In this document: piece by piece, positions 46,310 through 55,414 of the stretch | How positions within the stretch are numbered: the stretch's first letter is position 1 | Layout of the letters: each line of letters begins with the position of its first letter | Source of the DNA: Alkalihalobacterium sp048323755 | Lineage (GTDB): Bacteria; Bacillota; Bacilli; Bacillales; Bacillaceae_F | Direction of reading: 5' to 3' | Length of the DNA: 64,000 bases | Assembly (NCBI RefSeq): GCF_048323755.1 | Contig: NZ_JBLWFS010000001.1 | Coordinates: forward strand, 372,001 to 436,000 | Made by a program: the position numbers and the translations under genes | The notes under the pieces: model-generated | Seen by the model: only the letters and a program-made list of their open reading frames with translations | Database searches by the model: none | What the model was told of the DNA's origin: nothing

Positions 46310-46940
46310 TACACTACTATTTGATCTCGACGGAACGTTAGTTAATACGAATGATTTAATTATTTCATCCTTTTTACACACACTTGAGCATTATTTCCCA
46401 GGGAAATATACTCGTGAAAAGGTGATCGAATTTATCGGACCGCCGCTTGTTGACAGTTTTAAAGGCATTGATGCTGAACGTGTCGAGGAAATGATTACGA
46501 TGTACCGTGAACACAACTTATCTAATCATGATTTGTTAGTCCAGGAATATGAAGGTGTGTTTGAAACGATCGAACGCTTGCATAAAGAAGGATTTAAGCT
46601 AGCAGTCGTAACGACGAAAATGAAAAGCACGGCAATTCGAGGATTAGAAGTTACAGGCCTTGACCGCTTTTTTGAAGTGATTGTAGCGATTGATGACGTT
46701 GAAAAAGTAAAACCGGATCCAGAGCCGCTCGAAAAAGCGATGAAAGCCTTAGGTTCATCTGCTGAAACGACGATCATGGTTGGTGACAGCCAATATGATA
46801 TTTTAGGTGGAAAAAACACGGGCACAACTACGGCTGCGGTTGCTTGGTCCATTAAAGGTGAAGCGTTTATTCGTTCGTTTGAACCGGATTATGTATTAGA
46901 AGATATGAGAGATTTATTGAAAATCGTTGGAGTGGAGTAA
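46299..46940 (+). CDS. ppaX: Pyrophosphatase PpaX (HAD family)
   Basis: A 213-residue HAD hydrolase with motif I DLDGTLV (~9-15), motif II/III region VVTTKMKSTA and KPDPEPLEKA, and motif IV MVGDSQYD. PpaX hydrolyses pyrophosphate released when HprK dephosphorylates P-Ser-HPr by phosphorolysis, which explains its link to hprK. It overlaps the yvoD end and precedes yvoF by two bases. Confidence 0.93.
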   Translation: MKIDTLLFDLDGTLVNTNDLIISSFLHTLEHYFPGKYTREKVIEFIGPPLVDSFKGIDAERVEEMITMYREHNLSNHDLLVQEYEGVFETIERLHKEGFKLAVVTTKMKSTAIRGLEVTGLDRFFEVIVAIDDVEKVKPDPEPLEKAMKALGSSAETTIMVGDSQYDILGGKNTGTTTAAVAWSIKGEAFIRSFEPDYVLEDMRDLLKIVGVE

Positions 46941-46942
46941 AT

Positions 46943-47464
46943 GTGAGAAAGACGAAACGGTATTCCGTCGAAGGCAGTAATTCGCTTTGGCAAATTTATA
47001 AGACAGTTCCTTTTTGGAAAGTAGCGAAAAGCTTTGTCGTTATTCAAGTGGCTCGTTATACCCCGTATATTGGCTTGAAAAATTGGATGTACCGGAAGTT
47101 TCTTAAGATGAAAGTCGGTGACCAAACGGCAGTGGCGTTAATGGTCATGATGGATGTCATGTTTCCTGAGAAAATTTCCATTGGTCGGAATTCGATCATC
47201 GGCTACAACACGACAATCCTTGCACATGAGTATTTGATTAAGGAATATCGTCTCGGTGATGTGATCATTGGCCATGAAGTGATGATTGGTGCCAACTCGA
47301 CGATATTACCAGGTGTCACGATCGGCGACGGCGCGATTGTATCAGCGGGCACGCTCGTACACCAAGACGTTCCGGCGGGAAGTTTTGTCGGCGGAAATCC
47401 GATGCGAGTCATCTACACGAAAGAAGAGATGGACGAGCGCAATAACGTTCATTTTATGGAATAA
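46943..47464 (+). CDS. yvoF: Hexapeptide-repeat acyltransferase YvoF
   Basis: A 173-residue left-handed beta-helix acyltransferase. Hexapeptide repeats run from ~75 to 150 (IGRNSIIGYNTTILAHE, IGHEVMIGANSTILPGVTIGDGAIVSAGTLV) and end in GGNPMRVI. The acyl acceptor is unknown. GTG 46943 follows GGAGTGGAG and lies two bases after the ppaX stop, so it is in the same operon. Confidence 0.9.
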   Translation: MRKTKRYSVEGSNSLWQIYKTVPFWKVAKSFVVIQVARYTPYIGLKNWMYRKFLKMKVGDQTAVALMVMMDVMFPEKISIGRNSIIGYNTTILAHEYLIKEYRLGDVIIGHEVMIGANSTILPGVTIGDGAIVSAGTLVHQDVPAGSFVGGNPMRVIYTKEEMDERNNVHFME

Positions 47465-47499
47465 TGTAGATGAGGGGTGCCATTGGCGTTGCAGTTTTG

Positions 47500-47554
47500 C
47501 GGTGTCAGGCACCTTTACCATTTTACAGTGTTAAAGGTGCCTGGCACCGTTTTT
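47500..47554 (+). repeat. Dispersed GGCACCTTT hairpin, copy 7, acting as terminator of the hprK cluster
   Basis: CGGTGTCAGGCACCTTTA pairs with TAAAGGTGCCTGGCACCG (one G-T), then five Ts. It lies 35 bases after yvoF. Confidence 0.87.
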
Positions 47555-47560
47555 GCGTGA

Positions 47561-47745
47561 GCGGACTGAGAGGACCTTATTTCAACGAAACTACCTATTT
47601 GGGATATGTTACGGCACTGAGAGGCTCTTATTTGCCAATATTCACTGAGAAAAACCTCAAAAAGTAGTGAATAAGGGCTTTTCAGTGCCCTAATTTCGAT
47701 AAAATTGCTCTTTTAACGCAAATAAGGGCTTCTGAGTGCCTTAAG
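47561..47745. repeat. Four-unit array of AATAAGGGC...GAGTGCC motif, array B
   Basis: Two reverse copies (47561-47582, 47611-47634) then two forward copies (47667-47696, 47719-47745). This has the same order as array A and again lies beside a GGCACCTTT hairpin. Confidence 0.75.
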
Positions 47746-47902
47746 TTTTCAAGCCGAAAGAATCCGGGTAACTATGGCTTGTGCATATACGCCAACTATA
47801 GCTTGTGTTTAAGCAAATTTATAGAACGACCTAAAAGCTTGAAATCCTATTAGCACCAACCGCTATATCTTCTGTTTTCGCCCGCAAGCCTCTCTCCACT
47901 AT

Positions 47903-48035
47903 CCCTCCATACGCCCAGCACTTCCCACGTTCTCCTGCATACGTCCACTATTCGCTCACCGTCATCCCTACATACGTCCACAATCCGCCTACTATTATCC
48001 CTGCATTCGTCAACACTCTTCCTTCGCACCCAACA
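47903..48035. repeat. Degenerate 30-33 base tandem repeat, pyrimidine-rich
   Basis: Four units with the core CTGCATACGTCCAC (CAT at 47908, 47938, 47971, 48004). The + strand is strongly C/T-rich. No ORF or known element. Confidence 0.55.
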
Positions 48036-48277
48036 TTCTATGCATCACCGCCTGAATTTTTGAACTTTTTGTATCATTACTGTTCCTTTCTTTTCCAACA
48101 GTGTTACTATAGTTGTATAAATACTTCAAGAATAGCGTGGCTAGTGCTGCCGGCTTATGTTTTTAACCTTCATTTTCTAGCCAAATTAAAGTGAGGAAAG
48201 ACTACTTATATTGGTTGACGATTGTAATAGATGCGTGTAAACTACTATGTAATATCCTTTATCTTGTTAGTATATTA

Positions 48278-48400
48278 GCGCACTAAAGCATTGTACCGAA
48301 GCATTACTCTGAAGCATCATACTAAACCAGTGTACTGAATTGCACTAAAGCATTGCGCTAATTGTACTAAGCAATGTACAGAAACGTACTAAAGTATGGA
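48278..48400. repeat. Imperfect short tandem repeat in the hisZ leader
   Basis: About ten degenerate units of 9-18 bases related to AAAGCATTGTACT run up to the hisZ ribosome site. No T-box (AGGGTGGNACC) is visible. Confidence 0.55.
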
Positions 48401-48410
48401 GAGTGAAAAC

Positions 48411-49601
48411 ATGTCAAAACCATTTATGTTCGAAAAACCGATTGGGATGAGAGACACGTTACCGGAATTATTTGAAACGAAGCAACGAATTGCAAATGAA
48501 ATAAATGAAGAAGTAACTCGTTGGGGGTATCGTGCCATTCAAACGCCAACGTTAGAATATTACGAAACCGTTGGAGAAGCTTCAGCGATCCTAGATCAAC
48601 AGCTATTCAAGCTACTCGATCAAGACGGAAACACATTAGTGCTTAGACCGGACATGACCGCACCGATCGCACGTCTCGCCGCATCGAGTTTAAAAAATGA
48701 GGCCTATCCATTACGCCTGTCTTATCATACAAATCTTTACCGCTCCCAGCAGCGTGAAGGCGGAAAACCTGCCGAATTTGAACAAATCGGCGTTGAACTT
48801 GTAGGAGATGGAACGTCAAGTGCGGATGCAGAAGTGATTGCACTGATGATTGCTACATTACGTAAAGCAGGGGTAGAGAATTTCCAAGTGGCGATTGGCC
48901 ATATTGGCTACGTGAATGCATTATTGCTTGAAGTGGTCGGAAATGAAGAGCGAGCCAATGTGTTAAGACGTTATTTATATGAGAAAAATTATGTAGGTTA
49001 CCGTCAGCATGTAAAAAGCCTCCCGTTATCTTCAATTGATAAAAGTCGTCTCTTAGACTTATTACAATTACGCGGTGGAAGTGAAAAAATTCAAGCGGCA
49101 ACCCAATTAGTTCAAAGCGAAGCGGGCGAGAAAGCCCTGGAAGATTTAACAAAGTTGTGGGAAGCATTAGAATGCTACGGTGTAACGGAATTTTTAAAAA
49201 TTGATTTAAACCTAGTCATGCATATGAGTTACTACACAGGCGTTGTGTTTGAAGGCTACGGAAGTCGCTTAGGCGTTCCGCTTGGAAGTGGCGGACGCTA
49301 TGATGAGTTGCTCGCTAACTTTGACCGTCCAGCTCAAGCAACAGGCTTCGGCATTCGCCTCGATTTACTTGTTGAAGCGATTGGGACGAAGAAAGAGCTA
49401 ACACCACAAACGTGCATCATTTTCAGCAATGAACGTAGAAAAGAAGCGATTGAACTTGCAACAGAAAAACGTGAGCAAGGCAACGCCGTCATTTTACAAG
49501 ATTTAGCGGGAATTAAGGATGTCGATGTTTTATCTGAGCAATTTGCAGACGTCATCTATTGTATCGGTAAAGCAAAGAACGGAGGTGCTGGTGATGAGTG
49601 A
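48411..49601 (+). CDS. hisZ: ATP phosphoribosyltransferase regulatory subunit HisZ
   Basis: A 396-residue paralogue of histidyl-tRNA synthetase lacking the anticodon-binding part. Class II motifs remain (VLRPDMTAPIARLAA, YRSQQREGG, FEQIGVELVG). HisZ pairs with short HisG to form the active first enzyme of histidine synthesis. ATG 48411 follows GGAGAGTGA; ATG 48396 would include that site. It overlaps hisG by 8 bases and leads the operon. Confidence 0.94.
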   Translation: MSKPFMFEKPIGMRDTLPELFETKQRIANEINEEVTRWGYRAIQTPTLEYYETVGEASAILDQQLFKLLDQDGNTLVLRPDMTAPIARLAASSLKNEAYPLRLSYHTNLYRSQQREGGKPAEFEQIGVELVGDGTSSADAEVIALMIATLRKAGVENFQVAIGHIGYVNALLLEVVGNEERANVLRRYLYEKNYVGYRQHVKSLPLSSIDKSRLLDLLQLRGGSEKIQAATQLVQSEAGEKALEDLTKLWEALECYGVTEFLKIDLNLVMHMSYYTGVVFEGYGSRLGVPLGSGGRYDELLANFDRPAQATGFGIRLDLLVEAIGTKKELTPQTCIIFSNERRKEAIELATEKREQGNAVILQDLAGIKDVDVLSEQFADVIYCIGKAKNGGAGDE

Positions 49602-50235
49602 GTGGTTAACGGTTGCGATGCCTAAAGGTCGTATTTTTGAAGAAGCAGCAGATTTACTAAGAAAAGCTGGGTATGCATTACCAGCAGAGTTCGACGACTC
49701 GCGAAAATTAATCGTTGATGCTCCTGATGCGAAAATGCGCTTTATTCTAGCAAAACCGATGGATGTTCCGACGTATGTTGAACACGGGGTAGCTGACGTT
49801 GGTGTGGCCGGGAAAGATACGATGTTAGAAGAAGAGCGAGATGTCTATGAAGTCCTCGATTTAAAAATTAGTGAATGTTATTTAGCGGTAGCGGGTCTGC
49901 CAACGTATGAGAAACAAAGTGAGATTGCTCCAAAAGTCGCTTCAAAGTACCCGAATGTCGCGATTCGTTATTTTAAAGAACAAGGCGAGCAAGTCGAAGT
50001 CATTAAATTAAATGGATCGATTGAGCTAGCGCCTCTCGTTGGTTTAGCTGATCGCATTGTCGATATCGTCTCAACAGGACGGACGTTAAAAGAAAATGGC
50101 TTGGTTGAATTAGAAAAAATTATGGACATTACGTCTCGTCTGATTGTTAATCCAGTCAGTTATCGAATGAAAGATGAATGGATTGATGATTTGGTCGAAC
50201 GTTTGGCTAAAGTCATTGAGGGGGAAGACGAATGA
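49594..50235 (+). CDS. hisG: ATP phosphoribosyltransferase, short catalytic subunit
   Basis: A 213-residue short-form HisG that joins ATP and PRPP, the first step of histidine synthesis. It lacks the C-terminal regulatory domain of long HisG, consistent with the HisZ partner upstream. The signature region LVGLADRIVDIVSTGRTL is intact. ATG 49594 follows GGAGGTG; the longer frame to 49519 lies within hisZ. It overlaps hisD at ATGA. Confidence 0.96.
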   Translation: MSEWLTVAMPKGRIFEEAADLLRKAGYALPAEFDDSRKLIVDAPDAKMRFILAKPMDVPTYVEHGVADVGVAGKDTMLEEERDVYEVLDLKISECYLAVAGLPTYEKQSEIAPKVASKYPNVAIRYFKEQGEQVEVIKLNGSIELAPLVGLADRIVDIVSTGRTLKENGLVELEKIMDITSRLIVNPVSYRMKDEWIDDLVERLAKVIEGEDE

Positions 50236-51506
50236 AAATTATAAATGTAACAAAAAACGTCTCTCTTAAGCGAACAATCGAAGCAGGAACAGAAACGCAA
50301 CAGCAAGCGGTAATCCAAATTATTGAAAAAGTAAAAACGTACGGCGATGAGGCATTAACGGCTCTGACGGAAAAATTTGACGGGGTCCGCCTTAATTCAT
50401 TTACAGCGACAAATGAGGAAATTGAAAAAGCCTATAAAGAGATTGATGACGATGCTTTAGCTGCAATCCGAGAAGCGATTGAAAATATTCGCGACTTTCA
50501 TGCCCGCCAAAAACGGGAAACGTGGATTACGACAAAAGAAGATGGAACAATGCTCGGTCAAAAAGTCACCCCGCTTGATTCGGTCGGGGTGTATGTTCCA
50601 GGCGGACGCGCAGCTTACCCATCATCGATTATGATGAATGTCATTCCGGCTCAAGTGGCTGGAGTGGAGCGCATCGTGATGGTCTCGCCGCCGCAATCGA
50701 ATGGGTCGTGGCCTGCAGGTGTTCTTGTGACGGCCAATGAGCTTGGCGTAAAAGAAATGTACAAGGTCGGCGGGGCTCAAGCGGTTGCTGCATTAGCGTA
50801 TGGCACGGAAACGATCGCCCCGATTGATAAAATCGTTGGACCAGGAAATATTTATGTAGCACTTGCGAAACGAGCAGTATTTGGACAAGTCGATATCGAT
50901 ATGATTGCCGGCCCGAGTGAAATTGTTGTATTAGCCGATGAAAAAGCAAATCCTATTTTTATCGCGGCAGATTTACTATCGCAAGCGGAACATGATCCGA
51001 TGGCTTCGGCTATTCTTGTGACACCTTGTGCAAGTCTGGCACAAAAAGTGGCAGATGAAGTCGCTGTGCAACTTGAAACCTTACCGAAAAAAGACATTGC
51101 CGCGGCATCGATCCGTGATTATGGTGCGATTTATGTTGCGGAAGATTTAGCGGAAGCGATCGATGTCGTCAATCAGCTGGCACCTGAACATCTTGAAGTG
51201 CTAACAGAAGAGCCGCTCACTTTGCTAGGTAAAATTAAGCATGCTGGAGCAATTTTTCTTGGTCCTTACAGTTCAGAGCCTGTTGGCGATTATTTTGCCG
51301 GACCGAACCATGTGTTGCCAACCAACGGAACGGCCCGTTTTTCAAGCCCGTTAAATGTCGATGATTTTACGAAAAAATCGAGCATTATTTATTATAGCCA
51401 AGCAGCATTACAAGCGAATGGTAAAAAAATAACAACACTCGCTCGTCTTGAAGGATTAGAAGCCCATGCACGAGCCATTGATAAGCGACTAGAGGAGGAA
51501 AAGTAA
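50232..51506 (+). CDS. hisD: Histidinol dehydrogenase
   Basis: A 424-residue NAD-dependent zinc enzyme that makes histidine from histidinol in the last two steps. The signature IDMIAGPSEIVVLAD and the zinc-ligand region QAEHDPMASA are clear, as is APEHLEV. It overlaps hisG by four bases and precedes hisB by one base. Confidence 0.97.
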   Translation: MKIINVTKNVSLKRTIEAGTETQQQAVIQIIEKVKTYGDEALTALTEKFDGVRLNSFTATNEEIEKAYKEIDDDALAAIREAIENIRDFHARQKRETWITTKEDGTMLGQKVTPLDSVGVYVPGGRAAYPSSIMMNVIPAQVAGVERIVMVSPPQSNGSWPAGVLVTANELGVKEMYKVGGAQAVAALAYGTETIAPIDKIVGPGNIYVALAKRAVFGQVDIDMIAGPSEIVVLADEKANPIFIAADLLSQAEHDPMASAILVTPCASLAQKVADEVAVQLETLPKKDIAAASIRDYGAIYVAEDLAEAIDVVNQLAPEHLEVLTEEPLTLLGKIKHAGAIFLGPYSSEPVGDYFAGPNHVLPTNGTARFSSPLNVDDFTKKSSIIYYSQAALQANGKKITTLARLEGLEAHARAIDKRLEEEK

Positions 51507-51507
51507 A

Positions 51508-52098
51508 ATGGAACGTACAGCTAGTATTGAACGAAACACAGGTGAAACTCAAATTAAACTACAGTTTTCAATCGATGGAGAAGGAAAATCTGATTTAAAT
51601 ACAAACGTTCCTTTTATGACTCATATGCTTGATTTATTCACGAAGCACGGTCACTTTGATTTAACCGTTGATGCTAAAGGTGATGTTGAAGTTGATGATC
51701 ACCACACAACAGAAGACATCGGCATTTGTCTTGGGATTGCACTTAAGGATGCGTTAGGCGACAAAAAAGGAATTAAACGTTACGGAAACGCGTTTGTACC
51801 GATGGATGAGACGCTAGCTCAAGTCGTTGTTGATTTAAGTAACCGTCCACATCTTGAATTTCGTGCTGAATTCCCAAGTCAAAAAGTCGGAACGTTTGAT
51901 ACGGAATTAGTGCACGAATTTTTATGGAAGCTTGCACTTGAAGCACGTATGAACTTACATGTCATCGTTCATTATGGCCACAACACACACCACATGATTG
52001 AAGCGGTCTTTAAAGCGTTAGCGAGAGCTCTAGATGAAGCGACACAAATTGACGAGCGCGCTAAAGGAAGAATTCCGTCGACGAAAGGAATGTTATAA
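51508..52098 (+). CDS. hisB: Imidazoleglycerol-phosphate dehydratase
   Basis: A 196-residue monofunctional IGPD. The Mn-binding motifs DHHTTEDIGICLG and HNTHHMIEAVFKALARAL are intact. It removes water from imidazoleglycerol phosphate. GAGGAGG lies upstream; hisH starts at the next base after its stop. Confidence 0.97.
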   Translation: MERTASIERNTGETQIKLQFSIDGEGKSDLNTNVPFMTHMLDLFTKHGHFDLTVDAKGDVEVDDHHTTEDIGICLGIALKDALGDKKGIKRYGNAFVPMDETLAQVVVDLSNRPHLEFRAEFPSQKVGTFDTELVHEFLWKLALEARMNLHVIVHYGHNTHHMIEAVFKALARALDEATQIDERAKGRIPSTKGML

Positions 52099-52740
52099 AT
52101 GATCGGTGTCATTGACTATGGGATGGGGAACTTACATAGCGTAAGTAAGGCGCTTGAACGTTTAAATAAAGACTATTTTGTCTCTGAAAAAGTAGAGGAG
52201 CTTCAAAAAGCAGACGGTCTCATTTTACCTGGGGTTGGTTCGTTCCGTGATGCGATGGAAATTTTAAAACAAGATGGACTTGCTGATTTTGTTAAGGATT
52301 GGGCTAAATCCGGTAAGCCGTTACTAGGCATTTGTTTAGGAATGCAGCTTTTATTTGAAGAAAGTGAAGAAAACGGGGAAACGAAAGGATTAAATCTTTT
52401 ACCTGGTGTCGTGCGCAGGTTTTCTGGTGTAACGGCCGAAGGGGAAGCGTACAAAGTCCCTCATATGGGCTGGAATCAGCTGGAGTTTCATCAGCCAGAA
52501 CATCCGTTAGTAAAAGACGTTGAGAACGGCCACGTCTATTTTGTTCACTCTTACGTCGTCCGTACAGATGATAAAGACGTTTTGATTGCTAGCAGCGAGT
52601 ATGACGGGGAAGTACCTGCTGTAGTCGGTAGAAATCATATTATGGGAACGCAATTCCACCCAGAAAAAAGCAGTTCAATCGGAATGAGCATTCTTGCAAA
52701 CTATGTGAAATTGGTAGAGGGGAGCCTTTCAAATGAGTAA
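52099..52740 (+). CDS. hisH: Imidazole glycerol phosphate synthase, glutaminase subunit
   Basis: A 213-residue class I glutamine amidotransferase. The catalytic Cys is in LLGICLGMQLL and the His-Glu pair in GTQFHPEKSS. It feeds ammonia to HisF. It overlaps hisA by 8 bases. Confidence 0.97.
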   Translation: MIGVIDYGMGNLHSVSKALERLNKDYFVSEKVEELQKADGLILPGVGSFRDAMEILKQDGLADFVKDWAKSGKPLLGICLGMQLLFEESEENGETKGLNLLPGVVRRFSGVTAEGEAYKVPHMGWNQLEFHQPEHPLVKDVENGHVYFVHSYVVRTDDKDVLIASSEYDGEVPAVVGRNHIMGTQFHPEKSSSIGMSILANYVKLVEGSLSNE

Positions 52741-53467
52741 AGTAACGTTATATCCTGCAATTGATATGCGTGGCGGGAAATGTGTCCGCCTCATCCAAGG
52801 TGATTATGATCAAGAAACGGTATATGGTGACTCGCCGTTTGAGATGGCTAAAACATTTGCTGAAGCTGGGGCTGAGTGGATTCATATGGTCGATCTTGAT
52901 GGAGCAAAAGCAAAGAAACCAGTTAATTTTGAGCACGTTCTTCGGGTAGCCAAAGAGTTAAACGTAAATGTACAAATCGGTGGCGGTATTCGTACGAAAG
53001 AAGACGTTGCTTTTTATTTAGATCAAGGTGTTGACCGTGTCATTCTCGGAAGCGTTGCCGTGAACGACCCAGATTTTACAAAAGAAATGCTAGCTACATA
53101 TAGCGGGGAAAAAATTGCGATCGGCCTCGATGCTCGTGATGGATATGTTGCAACGGAAGGCTGGTTGGAAACGTCTCAAGTTAAAGCAGAAGAACTCGGA
53201 AAAGAAATGGCGGACTTCGGAGCAGAGGTCTTTATTTTTACAGATATTTCTCGCGATGGAATGCTATCAGGTCCAAATGTGGAAGCGTGCCGATCTCTTG
53301 CGAAGGCGACAGGAAAAGAAGTGATCGTATCCGGCGGTGTCAGCCAATTAGCGGATTTAACAGAAGTAAAGCCTTATGCTGCTGAAGGAGTTCGTGGTGT
53401 CATTATTGGTAAAGCACTGTATACGAACCAATTTACGCTGGCGCAAGCGTTAAGTGAGGTGGAATAA
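52733..53467 (+). CDS. hisA: ProFAR isomerase
   Basis: A 244-residue TIM barrel that opens the ribose of ProFAR by Amadori rearrangement. The N-terminal catalytic Asp is in PAIDMRGGKCVRL and the C-terminal one in FTDISRDGM. Phosphate loops VQIGGGIR and VSGGVSQ are intact. It overlaps hisH and lies one base before hisF. Confidence 0.97.
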   Translation: MSKVTLYPAIDMRGGKCVRLIQGDYDQETVYGDSPFEMAKTFAEAGAEWIHMVDLDGAKAKKPVNFEHVLRVAKELNVNVQIGGGIRTKEDVAFYLDQGVDRVILGSVAVNDPDFTKEMLATYSGEKIAIGLDARDGYVATEGWLETSQVKAEELGKEMADFGAEVFIFTDISRDGMLSGPNVEACRSLAKATGKEVIVSGGVSQLADLTEVKPYAAEGVRGVIIGKALYTNQFTLAQALSEVE

Positions 53468-53468
53468 G

Positions 53469-54227
53469 ATGTTAACCAAACGAATTATTCCATGTCTCGA
53501 TGTTAAAGAAGGCCGGGTTGTAAAAGGGGTTCAGTTTGTGAACTTACGAGATGCGGGTGACCCTGTTGAGCTAGCTGCTTTTTATGATGAGCAAGGCGCT
53601 GATGAGCTCGTATTCCTCGATATTTCCGCCTCTCATGAAGGTAGAGAAACGATGGTCGAAGTCGTTGAAGAAGTGGCTGCTAAGCTGGCGATTCCATTTA
53701 CCGTTGGCGGGGGGATCAACTCATTAGCCGACATGAAGCGTGTGCTTCGTGCAGGTGCCGATAAAGTGTCGCTCAATACAGCAGCGGTAAATCGTCCAGA
53801 GCTGATTACAGAAGGTGCGGACTACTTCGGTTCTCAATGTATCGTTGTTGCGATTGATGCCAAGTACGATGAAGAGCTAGGTTCATGGCGTGTGTATACA
53901 CATGGCGGTCGAACACCAACCGATTGGGAAGTGATTGAGTGGGCTAAAGAAGCGGTTCGTCGCGGTGCAGGAGAAATTCTCCTCACAAGTATGGACCAAG
54001 ACGGTGAAAAAACAGGCTTTGACTTACCATTGACGAAAGCTGTAAACGCAGCTGTAACAGTCCCAGTCATTGCTTCAGGCGGTGCAGGTGCAAAAGAGTG
54101 CTTCTATGATGTATTCACGGAAACGAAATGTGATGCGGCATTGGCTGCCTCTATTTTCCATTATAAAGAAACGTCTGTAGCTGAAGTAAAGTCACTGTTA
54201 AAAGAAAAGGGGGTACCCATGCGATGA
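53469..54227 (+). CDS. hisF: Imidazole glycerol phosphate synthase, cyclase subunit
   Basis: A 252-residue TIM barrel, partner of HisH. It begins MLTKRIIPCLDVKEGRVVKG, with the catalytic Asp in CLDV and the second in LLTSMDQDG. ATG 53469 was chosen because GAGGTGG lies upstream and the start fits the family; an earlier ATG at 53454 lies within hisA. It overlaps hisI at ATGA. Confidence 0.97.
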   Translation: MLTKRIIPCLDVKEGRVVKGVQFVNLRDAGDPVELAAFYDEQGADELVFLDISASHEGRETMVEVVEEVAAKLAIPFTVGGGINSLADMKRVLRAGADKVSLNTAAVNRPELITEGADYFGSQCIVVAIDAKYDEELGSWRVYTHGGRTPTDWEVIEWAKEAVRRGAGEILLTSMDQDGEKTGFDLPLTKAVNAAVTVPVIASGGAGAKECFYDVFTETKCDAALAASIFHYKETSVAEVKSLLKEKGVPMR

Positions 54228-54853
54228 ATTTAGAAAACTTGAAGTTCGATGAAAAAGGTTTAATCCCCGCGATTGTTCAAGATGCGCAAAGTAAAGAGGT
54301 ATTAACATTAGCTTATATGAATCGAGAATCTCTTGAAAAGACGATCGAAACGAGAGAAACATGGTTTTATAGTCGCTCTCGTCAAGAGTTATGGCATAAA
54401 GGCGCAACGTCAGGAAATACGCAAACAGTGACCGATTTGCGCTATGATTGTGATTCGGATGCGCTAGTAGTACTCGTGGATCCGAGCGGCCCTGCTTGTC
54501 ATAAGGGCGTGTACACGTGTTTTGCCGACTCTTTATTGAGTGAGGGTGAGGTAGGTGCTCAGGAAGACCGCTTTGCAATTTTCTCCCGCTTAGAGTCACT
54601 GATAGCGGAACGTGAAGCTGAAATGCCGGAGCAATCGTATACGACGTATTTATTTGATAAAGGTGTCGATAAGATATTAAAGAAAGTCGGCGAAGAAGCT
54701 GGCGAAGTCATCATTGCAGCGAAAAACCGTGATCCAGAAGAGTTAAAATGGGAAGTGGCGGATTTACTTTTCCACCTGCTCGTCCTTCTGCGCGAGCAAA
54801 AGCTCCCACTTGATGAGGTGCTAGCCGTACTTGAGGAGCGTCATACGAAATAA
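54224..54853 (+). CDS. hisI: Bifunctional PR-AMP cyclohydrolase / PR-ATP pyrophosphatase
   Basis: A 209-residue fusion. HisI part (~1-110) has metal ligands in LRYDCDSDALVVLVD and GPACH. HisE part (~120-205) has KVGEEAGEVIIAAKN, the pyrophosphatase motif. The two catalyse steps 2 and 3 of histidine synthesis. It is the last gene of the operon; hisC and a histidinol phosphatase are not in the window, as in B. subtilis, where they lie elsewhere. Confidence 0.96.
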   Translation: MNLENLKFDEKGLIPAIVQDAQSKEVLTLAYMNRESLEKTIETRETWFYSRSRQELWHKGATSGNTQTVTDLRYDCDSDALVVLVDPSGPACHKGVYTCFADSLLSEGEVGAQEDRFAIFSRLESLIAEREAEMPEQSYTTYLFDKGVDKILKKVGEEAGEVIIAAKNRDPEELKWEVADLLFHLLVLLREQKLPLDEVLAVLEERHTK

Positions 54854-54875
54854 CAAAAAAAGAAGCTGGTTGAGG

Positions 54876-54911
54876 GAAGGTGAATTATTGTTCGATATTC
54901 ACCTTCTTTTT
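54876..54911 (+). terminator. Terminator of the his operon
   Basis: GAAGGTGAAT pairs with ATTCACCTTC, followed by Ts. Confidence 0.85.
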
Positions 54912-55414
54912 GAATTTAAGAGGAACTGAAAAGTTTAAGAAGAAATTGGTGGACAGTCGGTAAACCTGAGGTCAGGATATTTGTTACTAAAATAATGGCT
55001 TCTGAGTTTGTAAAGAAGTTCAATCAGATCTCAATATCAGTATTGGAGACTAGAGTTCCTAGTAACAAGAAAAAATCACAAAAGCCATATTGGACCCCAA
55101 AATATCCAGTAACAGGAAAAAGCGGATCACAAAAGCAGTATTCGAGCTAATAATATCCAGTAACAGGAAAAGACGCATCACCAAAGGTTAAAAGTCATCA
55201 CAAGATGCCACGGATTAAGAACTAGCATCGTGCGGCCCACTCCAATGATAAAAAAACTAAAAACTCCCATTCAAGCTAATTACCCATCGTCTCAACAAAA
55301 CACCCAAGCTCATCTCATCAAAATCAACTTTGTCGAAATTTCACTAATGAAAATGAAAAGAAATATAGTATACTTGCAATAGCTGAATTATTACTTTGGA
55401 GGAAAACTGTATAC
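54912..55414. other. Intergenic region with degenerate 47-51 base repeats
   Basis: Three units sharing CAGTAACAGGAAAA and ATCACAAAAG-like parts, with AGTAACA at 55061, 55108 and 55159. No gene supported. Confidence 0.5.

Noticed and set aside
47903..48400. Possible T-box or other known riboswitch before hisZ
   Set aside because: No AGGGTGGNACC T-box core or paired terminator is visible; only degenerate repeats are seen.
48411..49601. Histidyl-tRNA synthetase
   Set aside because: Lacks the anticodon-binding domain and leads a his operon with short hisG, so HisZ fits better.
54912..55414. Possible CRISPR array
   Set aside because: Repeats are degenerate, only three units, with no regular spacer and no cas genes anywhere in the window.
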